Origin: JACQAI01 sp035507915
Lineage (GTDB): Bacteria > Pseudomonadota > Alphaproteobacteria > Elsterales > Elsteraceae
Direction: 5' to 3'
NCBI GenBank assembly: GCA_035507915.1
Contig: DATJNS010000563.1
Coordinates: 1-16,376, forward strand
Length of the DNA stretch: 16,376 nt
Shown: positions 1-5,855 of the stretch, one piece after another
Numbering within the stretch: the first letter of the stretch is position 1
Layout: the number at the start of each line of letters is the position of its first letter
Made by a program: the position numbers and the translations under genes
The notes under the pieces: model-generated
Database searches by the model: none
Told to the model about the DNA's origin: nothing
The model's input: only the letters and a program-made list of their open reading frames with translations

Positions 1-2930
1 GCAAAGCTGGTCATCATGACGGGACGGAAGCGCAGGCGCGCGCCCTCCACCGCCGCATCCACGATCGGGGCCCCCTGCCGGCGCTGCTCGGCAGCGAACT
101 CGACGATCAGGATGCCGTTCTTGGCCGCCAGCGCGACCAACACCACAAGACCGATCTGGCCGTAGACATCGAATGCGAGACCCGAGACCGACAATCCGAC
201 GATCGCACCGAGAATGCCCACCGTGACCGATAGCAACACCGGGATCGGAATGTTCCAGCTTTCGTAGAGCGCCACCAGGAACAGATAGGCGAACAGGACA
301 GCAAAGCCGAGCACGATGCCGGTCTTCCCCGTCGAAGCCTTCTCTTGGAAGGCCGTGCCGGTCCATTCGAAGCTGTAGCCGCTCGGAAGGGTCGAGCCGG
401 CAAGGCGCTCGATGGTGGCGAGCGCCTGACCCGAGCTGAAGCCGGCGCGCGGCGCCCCGTTGACGATCGCGGCGCGGAAGCCGTTGTAACGGATCACCGC
501 CTGCGGACCTTGGACCAGGCGCGCCTTGGCCACGGCGCGGATCGGCACCATGGCGCCGGCGCTGTTGCGCACGTAGACGCGGTAGATGTCGTCGATCGCA
601 TCGCGAAAGCGCACGTCCGACTGGACGTTGACCTGCCAGGTCCGGCCGAACAGGTTGAAGTCGTTGATATAGAAGCTGCCGAGCGTCGACTGCAGGGCGC
701 TGAAGACGTCGCTGACCTTGACGCCCAACACCTGCGCCTTGTTGCGATCGATGTCGAGATAGACCTGGGGCGTGTCGGCCGCGAAGGTGCTGAAGACGCC
801 CGACAGCTCGGGTTGCTGATTGGCCGCCACCAGGAAACCCCGCATCGTGGCGGCGAGGTCGGTCGCCGACTGCCCCTGAAGCGCCTCCAGCGCGAACTGG
901 AAACCGCCCGTGTTGCCGAGGCCGAGGATCGGCGGCAGGTTGAACGGAAACACGACCGCCCCCTGAATCGCGGCCAGTTTCGGCCGCAATTGCTGCAGGA
1001 TGGCGTCGACATGTTCCGACGGCGCGGTGCGTTGCTCGTATGGTTTCAGGCGGACGACGAAGAACGCCTGGTTCGAGGTCGCGACATAATCGATGAAGTT
1101 GAGGCCGACGACCGACAGCATGCCCTCGACGCCTGGCGTTGCGCGGACGATGTTCTCGACCTGTGCGACGAGCGCTTCCGTGCGGTTGATCGAGGCACCT
1201 TCCGGCAGGCGCATCGCCGCAAAGAATGCCCCCTGGTCTTCCGACGGCAGGAAGCCCTTCGGCGTTCCGGCGAACAATCCGAGCGCGCCGGCCGCGACGG
1301 CGATCACGACCGCCACGCCCACCACGGCGATCCGGACCAGCCGGCGCACCACCGCCGCATAGCCGTCCCGTACGCTGTCGATCGCGCCGAGCACGTAGCG
1401 CATCGGCCCGCGCTTCTTTCCGCCTCGTTTCAGCAGGACGGTGCACAGCGCTGGGCTCAAGGTCAAAGCATTGAGCGCCGAGATGACCATCGAGGCGGAG
1501 ACCGCCACCGCGAACTGGCGGAACAGCGAGCCGCTGATGCCTGGGATGAACGCCATCGGCACGAACACCGACAGCAGCACCAGCGTGATGGCGATCACGG
1601 GGCCGGTGATCTCAGCCATCGCCTTCTTTGTCGCCGCCGGAATCGAGAGCTCGGGCTCGTCCTCGATCACGCGCTCGACGTTCTCGACGACCACGATCGC
1701 ATCGTCGACCACGATGCCGATCGCCAGCACCAGAGCAAGCAACGAGACCGTATTGGCCGAGTAGCCGATCGCAAGCATCACGGCGAACGTCCCGATCACC
1801 GATACCGGCACGGCGATCAGCGGGATCAAGGTCGTGCGGAACTTGCCCAGGAACAGGAACACCACCATCGCGACCAGAACGAACGCAATCACGAGCGTGC
1901 GGATCACCTCGTCCACGGTGGCGGTCACGAAAACCGTCGAATCGTACAGCACGTCGTAGCTGAGGTCCTCGGGGAACCGTTGCTTGAGCTCAGCGAGTGT
2001 TGCGCGGACCTGGCGCGCGACATCGATCGCGTTGGCGCCCGGCGACTGATAGATGCCGATCGCCGCAGTCGGCGCTCCATTGAACCGGCTGTGCCGGTCG
2101 GGCGCCTTGGCCCCGAGATCGGCGCGCGCGACGTCCTTCACCCGGACCAGCGAGCCGTCCGGGTTGGCCCGCACCACGATGTCGCTGAACTCCTCGGGCC
2201 GCAGCAACCGCCCTTCGGTCTTGATGGTCAGCTGGAATTGCTGATCGTCCGAGACCGGCGCCGCGCCGATCCGGCCGAGCGCGGCCTCGACGTTCTGGCT
2301 CTGGACGGCCGCGATCACGTCGGCCGGCGTCAGCTTGAAGGCCGTGAGGCGGTCAGGGTCGAGCCATAGCCGCAGCGAATAGTCGAGCGGCCCGAACAGG
2401 CTCGCCTGGCCGACACCGCGGATTCGCGAGATGGGATCAATGATATTGATCGTCGCATAATTGTTGAGGAACAGCGCGTCGTGCGTGTTCTTGGGTGAGT
2501 ACAAGTCGATGACCTGCAGGAGCGCGGCCGACTTCTTGCGGATGGTCAACCCGCCGTGCTGGACGACCTGCGGGAGCTGGGACAGCGCCAACTGGGCGCG
2601 ATTCTGCACGTTGACGGTGTTGATATCGGGGTCGGTTCCCGGCGCAAACGTGACGGTCAGGAGATAGCTGCCGTCGGCACCACTGGCCGACTGATAGTAG
2701 AGCGCGTTGTCGACGCCATTGACCTGCTGTTCGATCGGCTGGGCGACAGTCGTCTCCACGAGCTCAGCGTCAGCACCGGGATAGAGCGCGCTGACCGTGA
2801 CCTGCGGCGGCACGATGTCGGGAAACTGCGCGACCGGAATGGTCGTGATCGCAATCAGGCCGGCCAGCGTAATGACGATCGAGACGACGAACGCCAGGCG
2901 CGGTCGGTCGATGAAGATCGACGAGATCAT
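1..2930 (-). CDS. HAE1-family RND multidrug efflux permease (3' end beyond window)
   Basis: Inner-membrane proton/drug antiporter of the AcrB/MexF type, which works with the upstream membrane-fusion protein and an outer-membrane channel. The 976 codons present cover nearly all of a protein usually about 1040-1060 aa long; only the last part of the C-terminal membrane domain is missing. The N-terminus MISSIFIDRPRLAFVVSI is the typical first helix. Adjacent aspartates in the TM4 motif GIVVDDAIVVVENVER fall at residues 409-410, matching the AcrB proton-relay pair, and a lysine in AAKNGILIVEFA falls at about 937, matching the AcrB TM10 lysine. The porter-domain sequence between these is uninterrupted. 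The ATG at 2930 overlaps the stop of the fusion-protein gene as ATGA, so the two are translationally coupled. Drug specificity cannot be read from sequence. No outer-membrane factor gene is in view; it may lie past the left edge. Confidence 0.96.
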   Translation of the reverse strand, partial: MISSIFIDRPRLAFVVSIVITLAGLIAITTIPVAQFPDIVPPQVTVSALYPGADAELVETTVAQPIEQQVNGVDNALYYQSASGADGSYLLTVTFAPGTDPDINTVNVQNRAQLALSQLPQVVQHGGLTIRKKSAALLQVIDLYSPKNTHDALFLNNYATINIIDPISRIRGVGQASLFGPLDYSLRLWLDPDRLTAFKLTPADVIAAVQSQNVEAALGRIGAAPVSDDQQFQLTIKTEGRLLRPEEFSDIVVRANPDGSLVRVKDVARADLGAKAPDRHSRFNGAPTAAIGIYQSPGANAIDVARQVRATLAELKQRFPEDLSYDVLYDSTVFVTATVDEVIRTLVIAFVLVAMVVFLFLGKFRTTLIPLIAVPVSVIGTFAVMLAIGYSANTVSLLALVLAIGIVVDDAIVVVENVERVIEDEPELSIPAATKKAMAEITGPVIAITLVLLSVFVPMAFIPGISGSLFRQFAVAVSASMVISALNALTLSPALCTVLLKRGGKKRGPMRYVLGAIDSVRDGYAAVVRRLVRIAVVGVAVVIAVAAGALGLFAGTPKGFLPSEDQGAFFAAMRLPEGASINRTEALVAQVENIVRATPGVEGMLSVVGLNFIDYVATSNQAFFVVRLKPYEQRTAPSEHVDAILQQLRPKLAAIQGAVVFPFNLPPILGLGNTGGFQFALEALQGQSATDLAATMRGFLVAANQQPELSGVFSTFAADTPQVYLDIDRNKAQVLGVKVSDVFSALQSTLGSFYINDFNLFGRTWQVNVQSDVRFRDAIDDIYRVYVRNSAGAMVPIRAVAKARLVQGPQAVIRYNGFRAAIVNGAPRAGFSSGQALATIERLAGSTLPSGYSFEWTGTAFQEKASTGKTGIVLGFAVLFAYLFLVALYESWNIPIPVLLSVTVGILGAIVGLSVSGLAFDVYGQIGLVVLVALAAKNGILIVEFAAEQRRQGAPIVDAAVEGARLRFRPVMMTSF

Positions 2931-4117
2931 TTCGACACCACCATCTCGGGAAGTACCGTCTCCCGCACGACCTGTCCCGGACGCACCTTCTGGACGCCGT
3001 CGACAATCACGTTCTCGCCCTCCTTCAAGCCGTCCGTGATCACGACATCCACGTCGCGGTTCGGACCCGTGTGAACACGGCGCTGCTCGACCTTGTGCGC
3101 GGCGTCGACCACCAGCACGAAATAGCCCGACTGATCCACCTGCAGTGCCACTTGGGGGATGACGAGGTGCGGTTGTTCCTGGCGTTCCCAGACTTCCGCG
3201 GTCACGAACTCGCCATCGATCAGCCGCCGCTGCGGATTGGGGATGACGGCGCGCATGACCAGACTGTCGGTCTGCTGGTCGACTTGCGGATCGGTCAGGT
3301 TCCAGACCCCATGCTCGGGATATTCCTCGCTGCTCGGCAGGCGCACGCGGATGTCGATTTTGCTGAGATTGCCGCCAGTCTGAGCACGGGCGGCCCGGAT
3401 CAACTCGAGGTCACGTACGCTCACCGGGAAGAGCACGTACATGGGATCCTGGCTGACGATCGTCACCAGAACGCCGCTCGCGGGATTGACCAGATTGCCG
3501 AGCGTATAGGCGGTCCGCCCGATGCGGCCGTCGATCGGCGAACGAATGTCGGTGTAGCCGAGATTGACCTCGGCTTGGGTGAGCGCTGCGCGGGTCTGCA
3601 ATACCTTCGCGCGGTTGCTGTCCAGCGCCGCCTTGGTCTGGTCCACCACCGACTGCGGACGCCATTGATCCTTGGCGAGCGCGATGTCGCGGCCGTATTG
3701 CAGATTGGAGTTGAGCGTTTGTGCCTCGGCGGAGGCGACGTTCGCCTTTGCCTGGTCTACCTGTGCCTGGAATTGGATCTTCTCGATTTGGTAGAGCAGG
3801 TCGCCCGCTTTCACCTCTTGGCCTTCCGTGAACAGCACCTTGTCGAGGAAACCTTCGACCCGCGCGCGCACGTCAACTTGATTGATCGCCTTGACGTGAC
3901 CGACGAATTCGAAACTTTGGTTCACGCCCTTGGTGACGACGGGGCGCACACCGACCGCCGGTGGTGGCGGTGGTGCGGCGGACTGCTTCTTCTCCTCGCA
4001 CGCCGCTAAAGTCAGCAGCAGGCAAAGGGCCGTCAGGCATGGGCGGCAGCTTGCGGCGGCCGCAAAAGGAATAAGCCCATCCCTCTGAGAGCCCAGAAAG
4101 CGCAGCATTCCGATCAT
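2927..4117 (-). CDS. RND efflux periplasmic adaptor (membrane-fusion lipoprotein)
   Basis: AcrA/MexE-like periplasmic adaptor that links the RND permease to an outer-membrane channel. Counting from the ATG at 4117 (396 aa), a signal peptide ends in the lipobox LAAC with Cys40, so the mature protein is probably lipid-anchored. A proline-rich linker follows, then the first lipoyl half (about 81-111, VEGFLDKVLFTEGQEVKAGD), an alpha-hairpin (about 112-187) and the second lipoyl half (about 189-217, RSPIDGRIG). Beta-barrel and membrane-proximal domains run to the end. The frame is open to an ATG at 4156, but that would place 52 residues before the lipid Cys and has no Shine-Dalgarno sequence. The ATG at 4117 follows GGGGCGAG and is preferred; an ATG at 4108 is also possible. 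The stop overlaps the permease start by 4 nt. No dedicated TetR or LysR repressor is adjacent. Confidence 0.94.
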   Translation of the reverse strand: MIGMLRFLGSQRDGLIPFAAAASCRPCLTALCLLLTLAACEEKKQSAAPPPPPAVGVRPVVTKGVNQSFEFVGHVKAINQVDVRARVEGFLDKVLFTEGQEVKAGDLLYQIEKIQFQAQVDQAKANVASAEAQTLNSNLQYGRDIALAKDQWRPQSVVDQTKAALDSNRAKVLQTRAALTQAEVNLGYTDIRSPIDGRIGRTAYTLGNLVNPASGVLVTIVSQDPMYVLFPVSVRDLELIRAARAQTGGNLSKIDIRVRLPSSEEYPEHGVWNLTDPQVDQQTDSLVMRAVIPNPQRRLIDGEFVTAEVWERQEQPHLVIPQVALQVDQSGYFVLVVDAAHKVEQRRVHTGPNRDVDVVITDGLKEGENVIVDGVQKVRPGQVVRETVLPEMVVSK

Positions 4118-4176
4118 GGCTCGCCCCACGATGCGTACAATAAGTTGCAGAGACATAGCAGTTGGCGGGCATCTGT

Positions 4177-4240
4177 TTTATGAGACGAAGGTATCGTCGC
4201 AGCGGATCGAGCGCCGATTGATCAAACGAAGGTACCGCCG
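4177..4240 (-). repeat. Imperfect 23-nt direct repeat upstream of the efflux genes
   Basis: Two copies, at 4218-4240 and 4177-4199, lie 41 nt apart on the minus strand between the rpoH stop and the adaptor gene. They match at 18 of 23 positions around the shared core TACCTTCGT. Read as codons, both spell Arg-Arg-Tyr-Leu-Arg-Leu-Ile, with the differences almost all at synonymous positions, although the two copies sit in different frames because 41 is not a multiple of 3. They could be paired binding sites controlling the efflux operon or remnants of a coding duplication. This is an observation by eye; no regulator is assigned. Confidence 0.45.
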
Positions 4241-4250
4241 CCACTGGCCC

Positions 4251-5219
4251 TCAAGGGAGGGCGTGGCCTGAGCCACTCGGGGCGACCCTTGCCAACAGTC
4301 GGGCAGGTGGCAGGTTGGCCCGATCACGCCGCCGCGCAGGTACCGACCGGAGCGGTCTGCTGTCGGCCGGGGCGCGTTTCTCAATGGCGTGTCGGAGTTT
4401 CTGGAGGGCGCGCTTCTCGATTTGGCTCACGCGCTCGGGGCAGATGCCGTACCGCTGGCTCAGATCCTCGAGGGTGGCCGGGTCGTCGCACAGGTGCCGC
4501 GCGCTGAGGATGGCGCGCTCGCGCTCGTTCAGAACACGGATCGCGCTGTTGAGCAGCGTCGTGCGCTGGCGCCGCTCCTCGCAGTCGGCGAGGCGCGTCT
4601 CCTGGTCGTCGCGATCGTCGGTCAACAGATCCTGCCACTCGCCCTCGCCGTCGTCCGACAGCTTCCTGTTCAAGCTATGATCGGAGCCGGCGAGCCGACG
4701 GTTCATGCTGACAACATCGGCATCGGAAACGTCGAGCTCGAGGGCGATCCTGCGAACGGCGGCGGACGGCAGATCACCCTCTTCGAATGCGCGCATCCGC
4801 GCCTTGAGTCTGCGCAGGTTGAAAAAGAGCTTCTTCTGCGCCGCAGTGGTGCCCATCTTCACCAGACTCCAGTTGTGCAGGATGTACTGCTGGATGGCAG
4901 CGCGGATCCACCACACGGCGTAAGTTGCCAGGCGCGCGCCACGCGACGGATCGAAGCGCTTGACCGCCCTCATCATGGCGATGTTTCCCTCGGCGATGAG
5001 GTCATTGAGCGGAAGCCCGTAACCGCCGTAACCCATGGCGATCTTGGCGACCAGGCGCAGGTGGCTGGTCGCCAGCATGTGGGCCGCCTCGAGATCGCCG
5101 TGTTCGCGCCAGCGGTTAGCAAGTGACTCCTCTTGCTCGGGCGTCAGCATCGGCACCTTGCGGATGTCACGGACGTAGCGTGCGAGGCTTTCGTCACCCC
5201 CGAGGAACGGCTTGATCAC
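4251..5219 (-). CDS. rpoH: RpoH-type (sigma-32) RNA polymerase sigma factor
   Basis: Alternative sigma factor of the heat-shock family, which directs RNA polymerase to stress promoters. In the 322 aa, region 1.2 begins at LARYVRDIRKVPMLT (12-26). Regions 2.1-2.4 follow, including the aromatic-rich ATYAVWWIRAAIQQYIL (97-113). The RpoH-box hallmark QKKLFFNLR (128-136) separates RpoH from RpoD, and the region 4.2 helix-turn-helix covers about 249-278. The start is GTG: an in-frame TGA lies four codons upstream and the next in-frame ATG (Met24) would cut into region 1.2. There is no convincing Shine-Dalgarno sequence, and a small ORF ends 2 nt before the GTG, which suggests translational coupling. 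An Arg/Pro/Ala-rich tail of about 40 residues follows the usual RpoH end. Rhizobia commonly carry several rpoH copies, so this may be an accessory one. It lies 133 nt upstream of the preferred adaptor start on the same strand. Confidence 0.94.
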   Translation of the reverse strand: MIKPFLGGDESLARYVRDIRKVPMLTPEQEESLANRWREHGDLEAAHMLATSHLRLVAKIAMGYGGYGLPLNDLIAEGNIAMMRAVKRFDPSRGARLATYAVWWIRAAIQQYILHNWSLVKMGTTAAQKKLFFNLRRLKARMRAFEEGDLPSAAVRRIALELDVSDADVVSMNRRLAGSDHSLNRKLSDDGEGEWQDLLTDDRDDQETRLADCEERRQRTTLLNSAIRVLNERERAILSARHLCDDPATLEDLSQRYGICPERVSQIEKRALQKLRHAIEKRAPADSRPLRSVPARRRDRANLPPARLLARVAPSGSGHALP

Positions 5220-5221
5220 AG

Positions 5222-5413
5222 CTACATCTCAGGCGCGCTCGCCACGGGGCCCGGCGCCCCGACGTCGGCGCCCCGCGGCCTCGTTACGCGCCGCAACGAG
5301 GACCGAAGATGGCAGATGCGGCGACGATCGCTCTCGGACCTTGCCTCCAATGCAGCGATCACGTGGTTCAGCCGCCGCAGCTCCCCGTCGTGTCGGACGA
5401 TCTGTTCCCTCAT
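5222..5413 (-). CDS. Small putative coiled-coil protein upstream of rpoH
   Basis: Unrecognised 63-aa ORF. It starts at an ATG preceded by GAGGGA at good spacing. Residues about 12-45 (LRRLNHVIAALEARSESDRR and following) form a charged helix with hydrophobic residues spaced as in a short coiled coil. The last third is Gly/Ala/Pro-rich and probably disordered. The TAG stop lies 2 nt before the GTG of rpoH, which lacks its own clear ribosome-binding site, so the ORF may serve as a coupled leader, as a small partner protein, or both. The ribosome-binding site, helix propensity and tight spacing support a real gene. Against it, the ORF is short and shadow frames are common in this GC-rich DNA. Confidence 0.5.
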   Translation of the reverse strand: MREQIVRHDGELRRLNHVIAALEARSESDRRRICHLRSSLRRVTRPRGADVGAPGPVASAPEM

Positions 5414-5855
5414 GGCTTCCCTCGCTTGGTTCGGACCAGGGCATTTCCTGGCCCGGAGCCGATGGCGATGAGGGATACATAGCCCGCCGACCGGTGGGAC
5501 CGGGATAAAGACTTGTTAAATGATGTTGTTAAGGCGTATTAGACGCCCAAATCCTGCCAACCAATTGACTTAAGTGACTTATTTTCAAACATCGGGGTAT
5601 GGCGCGCGCGGAAATTGGTGTTACGGCAATCAGAGCCCGAGCCCGATCACACGGCGACGGCGCCCCAGCGCGCAAACTCGGGTTCATGCCGTACGGTTCG
5701 ATCGTTATTGTGCCGATCGTGTCGTCGTCGATGGATCGATCCAGATTTGACTGGCGCAGCCGGGCCCGGCGCTGCTGCACTTGAGGGTGAACCGATGCAA
5801 TTGGTGATCCCGTCGCCGCCATTCGCGTCACCGGAAGCCATCACGTCGCAAGCGT
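5414..5855. other. Intergenic region between the regulator gene and the rpoH cluster
   Basis: About 440 nt with no convincing gene. An AT-rich patch at roughly 5510-5595 is the likely site of the leftward promoter for the small ORF and rpoH. On the minus strand it holds the 9-nt near-repeat AAGTCACTT/AAGTCAATT, and a 5-bp dyad GGCGT-ATTAG-ACGCC lies at 5533-5547. A weak sigma-70-like pair (TTGGTT, 17 nt, TAATAC, minus strand) overlaps this dyad, but its match to consensus is poor. Short open frames on both strands at 5529-5844 have no recognisable protein features and no good ribosome-binding sites. Confidence 0.4.

Noticed and set aside
345..2369. A 674-codon open frame on the plus strand
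   Set aside because: It lies wholly antisense to the clearly recognised RND permease. Its translation is low-complexity and rich in Arg, Asp, His and Gly, as expected for the reverse frame of GC-rich coding DNA, with no domain-like sequence.
3071..4009. A 312-codon plus-strand open frame
   Set aside because: Antisense shadow of the membrane-fusion protein gene, with no recognisable motif.
4389..5126. A 245-codon plus-strand open frame
   Set aside because: Antisense shadow of rpoH, whose own sequence has unambiguous sigma motifs.
5529..5844. Short open frames on both strands in the gap next to regulator copy 1
   Set aside because: No ribosome-binding site of quality, no conserved-looking motif, and composition like the surrounding non-coding DNA.
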